47,298 nt of DNA from Candidatus Peregrinibacteria bacterium Greene0416_19. Its GTDB lineage: Bacteria > Patescibacteriota > Gracilibacteria > Peribacterales > Peribacteraceae. Within the stretch, counting starts at the first letter, position 1, and every line of letters starts with the position of its first letter. Shown here in pieces: positions 22,175 through 30,633 of this stretch. Both the position numbers and the translations under genes were made by a program. The notes beneath the pieces are model-generated. The model ran no database searches. It was not told where the DNA came from and saw nothing but the letters and a program-made list of their open reading frames with translations. The stretch covers positions 1 to 47,298 of the forward strand of contig VMEW01000011.1 in NCBI GenBank assembly GCA_007375735.1, written 5' to 3'.

Positions 22175-25042
22175 TCAGCGGGGAGTGGAACGGGAGAGCA
22201 TGGCGTCGAAGCGCTGGTACAGGTAGGAGGCGCCGATGAGGAGGAGGCCGGTTGCGATGCTGGCGCCGATGCGCACACCGGTGGTGAGCACCGCGAAGTC
22301 GAAGATGAGCAGCTTAATGATGGTGGCGGTGAAGACGCCGATCGCGAGCTTCCGGAGCGCCTTCTCGCGCTCCACAAACCCCGCAATCATCGCCGCCAGT
22401 CCGGCGAGCGCCCACCAGACGGTGGGGAGGAAGCTTCCGGCCCGGGACAGGTTCGTGAGCATATCCACGATCATGAGCGCCCCGAACATCAGCATGCCGG
22501 CGGTGAGGATGCTGCGCTCTTTGCTCCGCGTGCCGGTGACGCACAGGCCGAGCGTCAGCGCTGTCCACAGGACCGTTTCCACGAAGGGGATGTGGGACAG
22601 CCCGGTCAGATGGCTGAGGAGCGTCGCCGCCAGGTGGCAGGCCAGCATGGCCACCGCGCCGCGGCTCAACTCGCGTTTCTGCCACAGGATGCCGGCGAAC
22701 AGGAGCAGCACTGGCAGACCGATCCACAAGATAGTTTCGTACAAGTCCGTGCGGTCCTGCACTTTCAGGAACAGGTCTTTGAGGAGCGGCAGGAAGAGGA
22801 GGGTGATCCCGCTCTGGAGCGCCTTGGGTCGTTCACTCACCAACCCCCATCCGACGAAAGCCAGGGCGAAGACGGTCCACCACAAGCTGAGTGTCCGATG
22901 GAAGAGGATGGGCGACCAGCTGAGTGCGTCAACCAGATGCTGGATTTCGACTGTCCCGTGGAGCCACACCTGCGCCGACGCGGCGACGAGGATCATGGTC
23001 CGGACCGGGAGGGCGCCGGCCACGGACTCCCGTCGTCGAGAGACGATCATGTACGTCCCTACTGCCATGATGAATGACAGAAGCGATACCGCCGCCCACG
23101 AATGGAAAATCGGCGTCACCTCACCGGCGTGAATGAGCGGGGATACCATGCCCGATGTATCACCGATGAAGAACGTGAAGAGGAACACGAGCGCCTGGAC
23201 GATGATCGCCGCGATGAACCACACGAGCGATGCCGTGGCTGCAAAGACGAGCATCCCGACGAGTGAGAAGCCCAGGTAGGCGACCGCCAACGGGAGCGTG
23301 ATCGCGAAGTCAAGGCGGGTGACCTCGAAGGTGACGGCCAGGAACAGGATGCCGGCGACGGCGATGTGCAGGGAGTGGCCGAGCGTCTCCAGCGCGTCGC
23401 GATGCGGCGATATCTGCGGCAGATCGCGCAGGATCCGGAACCAGGCCAGGAGCGACGCGAAGACGACGTAGCTCAGGAGAGCCCAGTGCGAGGTGAACGG
23501 ATGCCACACCATTTCTACGTTCTCGCGTATGGCCGGGAGCTGGGTCATGAAGAAGAGGAGCGAACCCAGCAGCAGCACCAGGCCGCAATGCAGGACATCC
23601 CGCCGGCGGAGCCGCAGCGCCAGGAACCCGAGCACCACCGAGTACGGCGCCCAGCCGAGCGTCACCCAGTCGATGCCCATCCACTTGTACATGGCCAGCG
23701 CGATCAGGCCGATGCTGCCGATGAGGTACGTCATGGTCAGCGCCATGTCGTCTCCGCGGTTCCGCAGGCTGGCCGCGGCGAAGCACACGTAGAATGCGGC
23801 GAGTCCCAGGGACAGGAGCCCCACCCACTCGCCCCGCCAGCCGCCGGTGGCATCCACCACCGCCTGGAAGACCGTGGCGCCGCTCAGGATGATGAGGAGG
23901 ATATCCTCCGGTTCCGCCTTCTGCCGCAGCCGGAACTGGTAGACGAGCGGGAGCAGGCTGAAGAGCAGGAAGAACCCGACCGCGATGCCGATCTGCAAGG
24001 CAACGGAGATGTCCGCGTGCGGGTAGACGAGGGCGAAGAGGTAGAGCTGGGTGCAGACGAACGCGGGGATGTTCAGGTAGCGCCAGCGCTTGAAGAGCGC
24101 CAGGCCCAGGATGCCGATGGACAGGATGCCCAGGTACATCGTCAGGCCGACCGGGCTTGAGACGCCTGTGACGAGGAAGGGAGTCAGGAAACCGCCCAGC
24201 ACCCCGAACCAGGCGATGGTCTGCGCGTTGTAGCGGATGGCAGCCAGCGCGGCGATGACGGTGATGGCGCCGTAGAGGACGAACGCAACGACCGGCGGAA
24301 CGCTGAGGCCGTGACTCTCGAGAAGTTCGTTCGCGTAGAACACGTGCGCCGCCCAAACAGTAAAGTACAGGAGCACGATGCCGCCGCCGGTGAAGGCCTG
24401 GAACCAGAGCGGATACTTCTTATGGAACCACTCGCCCGCCCCCAGCAGCAGGAACGCCGCGACGGTTGCGAGTGCGATGCGGCCCAGCTCCCCGATGATT
24501 TTATTATCGAAGGAGTACTTGAGCAGCACGAGCATCCCGATGAGCACGATGATGACGCCCACTTTCTGCAGAAGCTTCTTCCCTATCCACTCTTCCCAGT
24601 CGATCTGCATGCGCCCTTCGGCATGGCTCAGGGCGGATGGCGCCTTCTTCTCCGCCGGCTTCCTGATCGTCGCTTCCTTGCGATCCCGCTGCGCGCGCAT
24701 GAAGGCCGGCTCCAGCTCCCACTCCTCGCGTTCGGGTTTGCTCGCGGGGGCGGTTGCCGCGAGGGGCGCCGGTTGCACGACCGTCGCAGTGGGAACGGGG
24801 GGGAGATCCTCCGGAACGTTCCCGGTCAGACGCTTCTGGTAGTCGGAGAGCGCGTTCCGCGCGGAGGACACGCCGAAGAGTCCGATGAGGGCGCCAATGG
24901 CGATGACGAAGCTCCCGGCCCCGAAACCCGACAGGATTGCGCCCAGGACGAGTGTGACGCACAGGATGATGAGCGCGGTGCACGCGCTCATCAGACGCCG
25001 GACGAGTTCCGCCGTGGGGGGGGTGGAGGGATCACGCGCCAT
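22175..25042 (-). CDS. DUF2339 family polytopic membrane protein
   Basis: 955 residues with more than twenty predicted membrane helices. After two N-terminal helices comes a cytoplasmic linker rich in Pro, Glu and Lys. The DUF2339 hallmark follows (KKLLQKVGVIIVLIGMLVLLKYSFDNKIIGELGRIAL, then AFTGGGIVLLYFTVWAAHVFY). Repeated hydrophobic blocks run to the end (LAIGVFTATIIKLLIFDFAVL). The family is widespread and its function is unknown; size and topology suggest a transporter or envelope-assembly role, but nothing here proves it. Start at MARDPSTPPTAELV rather than the upstream extension. It runs into the thrombospondin-3 gene with 2 nt between. Confidence 0.88.
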   Translation of the reverse strand: MARDPSTPPTAELVRRLMSACTALIILCVTLVLGAILSGFGAGSFVIAIGALIGLFGVSSARNALSDYQKRLTGNVPEDLPPVPTATVVQPAPLAATAPASKPEREEWELEPAFMRAQRDRKEATIRKPAEKKAPSALSHAEGRMQIDWEEWIGKKLLQKVGVIIVLIGMLVLLKYSFDNKIIGELGRIALATVAAFLLLGAGEWFHKKYPLWFQAFTGGGIVLLYFTVWAAHVFYANELLESHGLSVPPVVAFVLYGAITVIAALAAIRYNAQTIAWFGVLGGFLTPFLVTGVSSPVGLTMYLGILSIGILGLALFKRWRYLNIPAFVCTQLYLFALVYPHADISVALQIGIAVGFFLLFSLLPLVYQFRLRQKAEPEDILLIILSGATVFQAVVDATGGWRGEWVGLLSLGLAAFYVCFAAASLRNRGDDMALTMTYLIGSIGLIALAMYKWMGIDWVTLGWAPYSVVLGFLALRLRRRDVLHCGLVLLLGSLLFFMTQLPAIRENVEMVWHPFTSHWALLSYVVFASLLAWFRILRDLPQISPHRDALETLGHSLHIAVAGILFLAVTFEVTRLDFAITLPLAVAYLGFSLVGMLVFAATASLVWFIAAIIVQALVFLFTFFIGDTSGMVSPLIHAGEVTPIFHSWAAVSLLSFIMAVGTYMIVSRRRESVAGALPVRTMILVAASAQVWLHGTVEIQHLVDALSWSPILFHRTLSLWWTVFALAFVGWGLVSERPKALQSGITLLFLPLLKDLFLKVQDRTDLYETILWIGLPVLLLFAGILWQKRELSRGAVAMLACHLAATLLSHLTGLSHIPFVETVLWTALTLGLCVTGTRSKERSILTAGMLMFGALMIVDMLTNLSRAGSFLPTVWWALAGLAAMIAGFVEREKALRKLAIGVFTATIIKLLIFDFAVLTTGVRIGASIATGLLLIGASYLYQRFDAMLSRSTPR

Positions 25043-25147
25043 GGGAGGGAGGGGAATGGAGGAACGGGCGGAGGGTCGAGAGATACTATGCGAGTGTACA
25101 CGCATCGAAGACCCCGCAAGCGCGCTTGCGGGGTCTGGCGTCCTTTC

Positions 25148-25552
25148 TCAGGCGGACTTCGTTTTCGTTTCCTCCACGATCGTGAGCATGAGAATGAAGG
25201 AAACCAGAAGTCCAAGGACAAGCATCGCCCCCGGAAATCCTGCCAGGGGATTGGGCATGCCCGCTCCGATCGGCAGGCCGATGCTCAGCCCCGCGCACCA
25301 GCTGCCCCAGCGCAGACGGTACGGGCGCCGGATAGTTGCGTCGATGCAGAGCGGTGCCAGGATGAAGCCGAACACAATACTCCAGTACAGCGGCACCAGC
25401 GTTCCGATCAGCATACCGACCCAGTAAGCCATGAAATTCCAGGCAAGTAGCCATCGGTTCAGGCTCACGATTCGGACAGTATCACGCAGCACATCGGTCG
25501 TGAACGACCACAGCCCCAGGCGCGCAGTCCGGGCAATCTCACGCAGTTTCAT
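25148..25552 (-). CDS. Small polytopic membrane protein, unknown
   Basis: 134 residues from MKLREIARTARLG, chosen because AGGAGGA lies 6 nt before this ATG; the longer frame upstream runs through the palindromic repeat region. Three to four membrane helices are predicted (LAWNFMAYWVGMLIGTLVPLYWSIVFGFILAPL; GLSIGLPIGAGM; AMLVLGLLVSFILMLTIV), ending in a charged EETKTKSA tail. Not recognised. It is 105 bp upstream of the DUF2339 gene on the same strand and may head that transcript. Confidence 0.65.
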   Translation of the reverse strand: MKLREIARTARLGLWSFTTDVLRDTVRIVSLNRWLLAWNFMAYWVGMLIGTLVPLYWSIVFGFILAPLCIDATIRRPYRLRWGSWCAGLSIGLPIGAGMPNPLAGFPGAMLVLGLLVSFILMLTIVEETKTKSA

Positions 25553-25644
25553 CGTATTCCTCCTCAGCCGTTGGTGAAGAAAGGGCGATGCCAGGATTAT
25601 TGCAGATCTCTGGTGACAATCAAAGATGACACCAAATAAGTCTA

Positions 25645-25800
25645 CCGCGGGCGGAATGCCCGCTCCCGGGGATAGGGGTTTTTCTATCTTTAGAGCGGTG
25701 TTCCATTCCTCTTTGGAACTGATTTTTCCTCGGAGAGGAGAGCAGAAATCCACACTCAACAAATAATCCAGCACCAAGGGGGCGGGCATTCCGCCCGCGG
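25645..25800. repeat. Inverted pair of REP-like hairpins upstream of the transposase gene
   Basis: CCGCGGGCGGAATGCCCGC at 25645-25663 recurs as its exact reverse complement at 25782-25800. Each arm is itself a GCGGGC/GCCCGC hairpin, and the left arm continues into TCCCGGGG. The pair lies within 20 bp of the REP-associated transposase start. This is the bacterial interspersed mosaic arrangement. The rest of the 25553-25817 gap holds no gene. Confidence 0.85.
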
Positions 25801-25817
25801 TCCTTCAGAATTATGTC

Positions 25818-26255
25818 ATGTTCCAGCGCCACCCTGTCCAGAACAATGCCATGATGTTCATCACCACCAATACCCGGGATCGGGTGCCAGTCTTCCAGGA
25901 TGCCGCCAATGCCAGGGAAGCGGTGGATTCTCTCTATCGGGTTCAGGAATTGCACCCCTTCTTTCTATACAGCTTTGTGATCATGCCAGATCACTGTCAT
26001 TTTCTTCTCAATGTGCCATCTCCTGAGTCCATTTCAAGAATCATGAGGGTGTACAAGTATGGCGTCTGTTTCAACTTAGGCATGAGTAAGCTGTGGCAAT
26101 CCAGATTCCATGTGAAGATCATTTCCAAAATTGGACCTGTGACCCGGTATATTCACTTGAATCCAGTGAAGGCTGGTTTGGTGGCTACACCTGAAGAATA
26201 TCCTTGGTCCTCTGCTTCAGGCAGGTGGGATGTGAAGGAGTTGGAAGGGTGGTGA
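25818..26255 (+). CDS. REP-associated tyrosine transposase (Y1/HUH, IS200-like)
   Basis: 145 residues, on the short side for the family. The HUH metal motif is IMPDHCHFLLNVP (~56-68). The block ESISRIMRVYKYGVCFN (~70-87) carries the tyrosine usually used for nicking. The C-terminal family signature is RYIHLNPVKAGLVATPEEYPWSSA. Such single-copy transposases nick palindromic REP hairpins and are thought to spread them. The inverted hairpin pair just upstream and related palindromes elsewhere in the window are the obvious substrates, although that link is inferred. Lower GC and A/T-rich codons compared with neighbours hint at separate ancestry. No partner gene or IS ends are visible downstream. 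Confidence 0.9.
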   Translation: MFQRHPVQNNAMMFITTNTRDRVPVFQDAANAREAVDSLYRVQELHPFFLYSFVIMPDHCHFLLNVPSPESISRIMRVYKYGVCFNLGMSKLWQSRFHVKIISKIGPVTRYIHLNPVKAGLVATPEEYPWSSASGRWDVKELEGW

Positions 26256-26259
26256 TAGT

Positions 26260-27690
26260 TCATAACACAGCCTTCTTCACCATCTCATTCACTTTGGCAG
26301 GGTTCGCCTGCCCCTTGGTCTGCTTCATGATCCACCCGACGACGGCGCCGAGCGCCTGCTCTTTTCCATTTTTATAGGATGCGACGGCCGCGGGGTTTGC
26401 GTCGATTGCCTTCTTCACCCACTCCTCCAGTGCGCTGTCATCGGAGATCTGTTGCATGCCTTCCTCCGCGATGATGGTGCTGCCGGACTTGCCTGTGGCG
26501 ATCATCTTCTCGAACACGTCCTTCGCCGCGTTGCCGGAGATGGATCCCGAGAGGACGGCGTCGACGACATCGAGCACGTCGCTCACTCCGGGCGCATCGG
26601 CAGGTGATTGTCCCTGGGCGTTCAGGAAACCGGTCAGCTGCGTCAGCACGATGCTCGAGGCCTTCTTCACGTCGCCGGTCTTCGCCTGCACGGCGTCGAA
26701 GAGCTCCCGGAGACGCGGTTCGTCGAGCAGGATCATCGCCTCGGCGGCGGAGAGGCCGGAAGCTATGTAGTGCTGCCGCTGCGCGCACGGGAGGATGGGC
26801 AGGGTCTTCCGCACACGCTCAATCGTCGCCGCGTCCATCACGAGCGGGGGGATATCCGGTTCCGGGAAGTAGCGGTAGTCGTCGGCGGTCTCCTTCTCCC
26901 GCAGCAGCCGCGTGCGGCCTTCGTCATCCAGCCAGCCGACGGTGACAGAGCCCTTGAGCGGACCGCCGGTTTCCTCCCAGCTCTGCCGTAGCCGCGCTTC
27001 CTCATACATCAGCGCGCGCTCGAGCGCCCTGAAGGAGTTCAGGTTCTTGATCTCGCTTCGCGGATTCAACTTCTCGGTTCCCTTCTCGCGCAGTGAGAGA
27101 GAAGCATCGAAGCGCATCATCCCCTTGAACATGTCGGCTTCGGAGGCGTTCACCGCGATCAGGATCCGGCGCAGCTCTTCGGCGAACGCCATCGCTTCCT
27201 CCGCATTCCGCAGGTCCGGCTCGGTCACGATTTCCATGAGCGGCGTGCCGGCGCGATTGTAGTCGCAGAGAGTCGACGATCCACGATGGCTCAATTTGCC
27301 GGCGTCGTTCTCAATGTGAAGTCTTGTGATCCTGCAGGTACGTTCTGCTCCATCCGGCAAGTCGTAGGTCACCTCTCCTTTCGACGCGAGCGGGAAGTCG
27401 TACTGGGAAATTTGAAATCCCGACGGGAGATCGGGGTAGAAGTAGTGCTTCCGGTCGAAGTGGCTGTGCTCGTTCACGGTGCAACCAAGCGCGAGTGACG
27501 CCTTGATCGCTTTGTCGATCGCTGCGGCATTGGGAACCGGCAGTGTGCCCGGGTGTCCCATGCAGATCTCGCAGACGGTGGTGTTCGGTTCCTTGCCGAA
27601 GGCGTCATTGTCACAATCACAGAACATCTTCGTCCGCGTGTTCATCTGCGCGTGAACTTCCAGGCCGATGATGGATTCCAGCTCAGTCAT
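26260..27690 (-). CDS. gatB: Asp-tRNA(Asn)/Glu-tRNA(Gln) amidotransferase subunit B
   Basis: 476 residues, full length. GatB binds misacylated tRNA and activates it for amidation with ammonia from GatA. Seen are IIGLEVHAQMNTRTKMFCDC at the start, ICMGHPGTLPVPN (zinc-site Cys region), FYPDLPSGFQISQYDFPL, STLCDYNRAGTPLMEIVTEPD, PRSEIKNLNSFRALERAL and YRYFPEPDIPPL. The helical and YqeY-like tail ends MKQTKGQANPAKVNEMVKK. Start at MTELESIIGL; three codons earlier is also open. A TAATAT box ends 8 nt upstream. It follows def by 11 nt. gatA and gatC are not in this window. Confidence 0.96.
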   Translation of the reverse strand: MTELESIIGLEVHAQMNTRTKMFCDCDNDAFGKEPNTTVCEICMGHPGTLPVPNAAAIDKAIKASLALGCTVNEHSHFDRKHYFYPDLPSGFQISQYDFPLASKGEVTYDLPDGAERTCRITRLHIENDAGKLSHRGSSTLCDYNRAGTPLMEIVTEPDLRNAEEAMAFAEELRRILIAVNASEADMFKGMMRFDASLSLREKGTEKLNPRSEIKNLNSFRALERALMYEEARLRQSWEETGGPLKGSVTVGWLDDEGRTRLLREKETADDYRYFPEPDIPPLVMDAATIERVRKTLPILPCAQRQHYIASGLSAAEAMILLDEPRLRELFDAVQAKTGDVKKASSIVLTQLTGFLNAQGQSPADAPGVSDVLDVVDAVLSGSISGNAAKDVFEKMIATGKSGSTIIAEEGMQQISDDSALEEWVKKAIDANPAAVASYKNGKEQALGAVVGWIMKQTKGQANPAKVNEMVKKAVL

Positions 27691-27701
27691 GGCGAACAAT
27701 A

Positions 27702-28154
27702 TTAGAGAGGTTTTGCCCGGTAATCCACGATGAGGATTCCGTCGAGGTGATCGATTTCATGCTGCACCACGCGGGCTTCGAAGTCCCTCAGGTGGCGCTC
27801 CTGGGGCTTACCCTTGAGATCGGTGTAGGCGAGCGCGACCTCGACCGCGCGTTCGACGGGGAGCCAGACGTCCGGCAGGCTCAGGCAGCCTTCCTCGTCG
27901 ATGCGCGTCTCCGGTCCTCTCCACGTGATCTGCGGGTTCACGAGGGCCTTCAACTTGCCTTCGAGGGGCACCAGGCAGAGGCGGATACTCTGTCCCACCT
28001 GCGGCGCCGCGAGACCCACTCCGCTCGCCGCGGCCATCGTCTCCAGCATGTCCTCCGCCAGAGCGACGATTTTCTTCGTCACTCTGGGAATTGTTGCCGC
28101 CTTCTTGCGGAGCATCGGGTTGCCGGCGCCCGTGAGGATGTGCAGGGAGGGCAC
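27702..28154 (-). CDS. def: Peptide deformylase
   Basis: 150 residues from GTG (28154). It removes the N-formyl group from nascent proteins using a metal held by Cys and two His. All three motifs are present: GVGLAAPQVGQ, EGCLSLPD and QHEIDHLDG. The frame opens earlier (to 28202), but the GTG gives the canonical short N-terminus and has TACTAT exactly 6 nt upstream. The gene lies 4 nt after the exonuclease stop and 11 nt before gatB, so some transcripts probably cover all three. Confidence 0.95.
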   Translation of the reverse strand: MPSLHILTGAGNPMLRKKAATIPRVTKKIVALAEDMLETMAAASGVGLAAPQVGQSIRLCLVPLEGKLKALVNPQITWRGPETRIDEEGCLSLPDVWLPVERAVEVALAYTDLKGKPQERHLRDFEARVVQHEIDHLDGILIVDYRAKPL

Positions 28155-28158
28155 GCCA

Positions 28159-28740
28159 TCATAGTACCATCTGTTTGATCGCCGCCCGCTTTCGCAGTTC
28201 ATCCATGGATGAGATATGCCCGTGTTCGATCATCTGCAGGAGCGCCTGACCGGTCAGCATGGCGTCGGCCAGGGCTCGGTGGCGCATCGGGGGGGTCTGC
28301 AGGCTGAACTTGCGGCATACGACGTCCAGATTCGAACGGAATTCGCCGGGGTAGATATTCTGGAACAGCCGCATGGTGCAGAGACAGTCGGGGAGCTCGA
28401 CGTAGCCCCAGCAGAACTGCTTCTCGTTCTCCAGAAATCCGTAATCGAACTGCGCGTTGTGGGCGACGAGGATCGAGCCTCCCGCAAAATCCAAAAAACG
28501 CGGCAGAACCTGCTCGATCGTGGGAGCGCCCGCCACCTCCTGGTCGCTGATCTTGTTCACCTGCCGGGCCTCCCATGGGATCTCCCGCTCGGGGTTCACC
28601 ATTTCCACGAAGACGCTGTCCGTGCGCAGCGTGCCGTTTTCCAGGCGGACCCCCGCGATCTCGACGATGCGGTGTCCCTTCTTCGGGTCCAGGCCGGTCG
28701 TCTCCACATCAAACACGGTGAGCGGCGGCAGCGGAGCCAT
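28159..28740 (-). CDS. DnaQ-like 3'-5' exonuclease (DEDDh)
   Basis: 193 residues from MAPLPPLTVFDVETTG. The three exonuclease motifs are in order: FDVETTGLD (Exo I), VAHNAQFDYGFL (Exo II) and HRALADAMLT (Exo IIIe, with the catalytic His). Such proteins act as the proofreading epsilon subunit of DNA polymerase III or as stand-alone nucleases. Length and the lack of an obvious clamp-binding tail leave this open. A TATAGT box lies 9 nt before the ATG. Divergent from nth, upstream of def. Confidence 0.9.
   Translation of the reverse strand: MAPLPPLTVFDVETTGLDPKKGHRIVEIAGVRLENGTLRTDSVFVEMVNPEREIPWEARQVNKISDQEVAGAPTIEQVLPRFLDFAGGSILVAHNAQFDYGFLENEKQFCWGYVELPDCLCTMRLFQNIYPGEFRSNLDVVCRKFSLQTPPMRHRALADAMLTGQALLQMIEHGHISSMDELRKRAAIKQMVL
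28161..28166 (-). promoter_or_regulatory. -10 box of def (leaderless pattern)
   Basis: On the minus strand TACTAT, preceded by TGG (extended -10), ends 6 nt before the GTG start. It overlaps the end of the exonuclease gene. Confidence 0.5.
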
Positions 28741-28848
28741 AGGGCCGACACTATAGACGATCGAGGAGGCCGATCGAGTCCATTTTCGCAGGCATGCTCC
28801 CAATCCCGTTGACGCCCTGCGCGCATGTTTCGGAGTCGATCCTCACTC

Positions 28849-28854
28849 TATACT
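28849..28854 (+). promoter_or_regulatory. -10 box of nth (leaderless pattern)
   Basis: TATACT ends exactly 6 nt before ATG 28861; no Shine-Dalgarno. Confidence 0.6.
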
Positions 28855-28860
28855 CGACGC

Positions 28861-29517
28861 ATGAAGGGCGTGCCAATCGCGACCGTGCTTCGCAAACTGA
28901 GGCGGCTCTACCAGCCTCCCAGGAGTTTCCTCGCGCACCGCAATCCCTTCGAGCTCCTCGTCGCGACCATCCTCTCCGCTCAGTGCACCGATGCCCGGGT
29001 GAACATCATCACGAAGGATCTTTTCCGCACGTATCGGACGCCACGAGACTTCCTCCTGGTACCGCTCGTCAGGATTGAACGGAACATCCGCTCATGCGGC
29101 CATTACCACTCAAAGGCGCGGTACATTCGGGAGACATGCCGCCTGCTGATCGAACGATTCGCCGGCCGCGTCCCCTCGACCATGGAGGAACTCCTCGCGC
29201 TGCCGGGAGTTGGTCGGAAGACGGCCTCCTGCGTCCTCCATGCAGCCTTCGACAAGCACGAAGGCATTGCCGTTGACACGCACGTCATCCGGCTCGCGCG
29301 CCGGTTGGGCCTCACTTGGCGGCGCGATCAGAAGCGTATCGAACTCGACCTCATGCGGCAGGTGCCGAGGAGGGACTGGGGGGCGATCAACCCGCTCCTC
29401 ATCAGCCACGGGCGCGCGGTGTGCACCGCCCGGAACCGGATGTGCGATCGCTGTTTGTTCCATCGGGAGTGTCCGTCTTCGCGGACACAGGGGAAGAACG
29501 ATCGTGCAAGGATGTAA
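28861..29517 (+). CDS. nth: Endonuclease III, DNA glycosylase/AP lyase
   Basis: 218 residues, typical length. It excises oxidised pyrimidines and cuts the abasic strand in base excision repair. Key elements are NPFELLVATILSAQCTDARVN (25-50), the helix-hairpin-helix LPGVGRKTASCVLHAAF with the catalytic Lys, VDTHVIRLARRLGL with the catalytic Asp, and a 4Fe-4S loop with Cys spacing 6-2-5 (CTARNRMCDRCLFHREC). The tail is short and basic. Monocistronic by appearance. Confidence 0.96.
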   Translation: MKGVPIATVLRKLRRLYQPPRSFLAHRNPFELLVATILSAQCTDARVNIITKDLFRTYRTPRDFLLVPLVRIERNIRSCGHYHSKARYIRETCRLLIERFAGRVPSTMEELLALPGVGRKTASCVLHAAFDKHEGIAVDTHVIRLARRLGLTWRRDQKRIELDLMRQVPRRDWGAINPLLISHGRAVCTARNRMCDRCLFHRECPSSRTQGKNDRARM

Positions 29518-29524
29518 ATCTGTA

Positions 29525-29553
29525 TTGTCTTTCCCTTTCGTCCGTTCTAGAAT
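29525..29553 (+). promoter_or_regulatory. Sigma-70-type promoter for the small membrane gene at 29608
   Basis: TTGTCT (29525-29530), 17-bp spacer, TAGAAT (29548-29553). The leader would be ~48 nt and ends in a strong Shine-Dalgarno. Confidence 0.65.
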
Positions 29554-29607
29554 CGCCGACCGTCAGTCCGATCTTTATTTCTGTCGCCAATTCCCAAAGG
29601 AGGAATC

Positions 29608-29952
29608 ATGTCTGGTGCAACTATGGCGGTCTTGCTCGTGATGGGGTTTCTGCTGATCGTCTCGATCGTCGCCGGGCCCCGGGCGCGGTATTGGCATCGT
29701 CAAGCGCAGAGCTTGCCGTACACCACTGAAATAACCGCCGACATGCGCGACCGAGTCCGCGCCACTCGGGACCGCTGGGATGCCATCGCCTTCAGGCCGC
29801 TCCTGATGGTCTCCTGCCTAGCTGGAGGACTGGTGGTGTCGGCCGGTGCTGACGTGTCGGTCTGGTGGATGACCGCTCTGGCAGTGCCATCTGCGATGGT
29901 CATCGTGTACGGCCTGCTCGCGAAGACCTATGAAATGTTGGTGGAGTGGTGA
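29608..29952 (+). CDS. Small membrane protein (114 aa), unknown
   Basis: An AAAGGAGGA Shine-Dalgarno lies 4 nt before the ATG. One N-terminal helix (MAVLLVMGFLLIVSIVA), a charged loop (~25-60: RARYWHRQAQSLPY, DMRDRVRATRDRWD), then two more helices (LLMVSCLAGGLVVSAGA; WWMTALAVPSAMVIVYGLLA). Layout and size resemble the next gene (30139), though the sequences do not align clearly. It has its own promoter and an intrinsic terminator directly downstream. Function unknown. Confidence 0.65.
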   Translation: MSGATMAVLLVMGFLLIVSIVAGPRARYWHRQAQSLPYTTEITADMRDRVRATRDRWDAIAFRPLLMVSCLAGGLVVSAGADVSVWWMTALAVPSAMVIVYGLLAKTYEMLVEW

Positions 29953-29963
29953 CTGACGGAAGG

Positions 29964-29993
29964 GGGGGGGCGGAGACGCCCCCCCGATTTTTT
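29964..29993 (+). terminator. Rho-independent terminator
   Basis: A nine-pair stem GGGGGGGCG/CGCCCCCCC with a GAGA tetraloop is followed by GATTTTTT, 11 bp after the stop at 29952. Confidence 0.9.
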
Positions 29994-30071
29994 CGGGTCC
30001 GCCTCGATGGTTGTTCTTCCTTTGCCTGAAGAAGCGGGTCATCCGGACACGGACGGAAAGCAGTTGCGAAG

Positions 30072-30077
30072 TATAAT
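30072..30077 (+). promoter_or_regulatory. -10 box for the gene at 30139
   Basis: Consensus TATAAT. No convincing -35 element is visible at the usual distance. The leader would be ~55 nt. Confidence 0.5.
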
Positions 30078-30138
30078 GAAATAGACATACTATTCCCGCT
30101 GTTGTGCTGATCCTTTCCCTTCTTGCAGGAGGTGTCAG

Positions 30139-30534
30139 ATGGAGTTTTTGGAATCGAATGCGTTCCGGTGGTTCGTATTCGCGATGGGGCCGTTGGCTGT
30201 GTGCGGAGCGTTCGCGTTCCGCCAGATCTGCATGCTGGATCATGCGGAATGGGCGGATGCAGAGCGACCCGAAATGCGCCCCTCCCATTACGGCAATCTG
30301 CTGCGCGAGTGGCGTGACTGCAGATGGATCGCAGTCTTCCTATTTGCAGGAGCCGGATTTCTGTTGGCGGGGGGGACCGCCGCTCGTCTGTGGCAGTTCG
30401 GAGGACGCGTGGCCGTGCCGGCGGGTTTGCTGGTGGGATGCGTGTATTACATCCTCCTGCTCGCCAACCTCGACAGACTCCGCATTCCGGATGCACCCCG
30501 GGACATCCGTGACAGGACAAGGAAGTCCGCATGA
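30139..30534 (+). CDS. Small membrane protein (131 aa), unknown
   Basis: A GGAGGT Shine-Dalgarno lies 5 nt before the ATG. Helices at ~11-30 (WFVFAMGPLAVCGAFAF), ~65-85 (WIAVFLFAGAGFLLAGGTAA) and ~90-112 (VAVPAGLLVGCVYYILLLANL) are separated by a charged loop (DHAEWADAERPEMRPSHYGNLLREWRDC). The basic, Asp-rich tail is cytoplasmic. Not recognised. Together with 29608 it forms a pair of separately promoted, SD-led small membrane genes. Confidence 0.65.
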   Translation: MEFLESNAFRWFVFAMGPLAVCGAFAFRQICMLDHAEWADAERPEMRPSHYGNLLREWRDCRWIAVFLFAGAGFLLAGGTAARLWQFGGRVAVPAGLLVGCVYYILLLANLDRLRIPDAPRDIRDRTRKSA

Positions 30535-30542
30535 TGGCAACG

Positions 30543-30567
30543 CAGGGGGGAGCTCCGGCTCCCCCTG
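30543..30567. repeat. Palindrome between genes
   Basis: CAGGGGGGAGC-TCC-GGCTCCCCCTG, an 11-bp stem. It has no T-run and belongs with the GC-rich palindromes scattered over the window. It may act as a weak terminator for 30139. Confidence 0.6.
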
Positions 30568-30575
30568 TCCTTGCA

Positions 30576-30604
30576 TTGTCCACACTGAACGTATCGTTTA
30601 GACT
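30576..30604 (+). promoter_or_regulatory. Promoter of the redox lipoprotein gene
   Basis: TTGTCC (30576-30581), 17-bp spacer, TAGACT (30599-30604). The leader is ~22 nt, with no Shine-Dalgarno. Confidence 0.55.
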
Positions 30605-30633
30605 ATCGAGCGTCTTCTTCCCCACACACTCCT

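Noticed and set aside
22236..24356. Long plus-strand and alternative-frame ORFs over the DUF2339 gene
   Set aside because: GC-rich shadows with Arg/Ala/Gly-rich composition; the minus-strand frame has the membrane-protein pattern.
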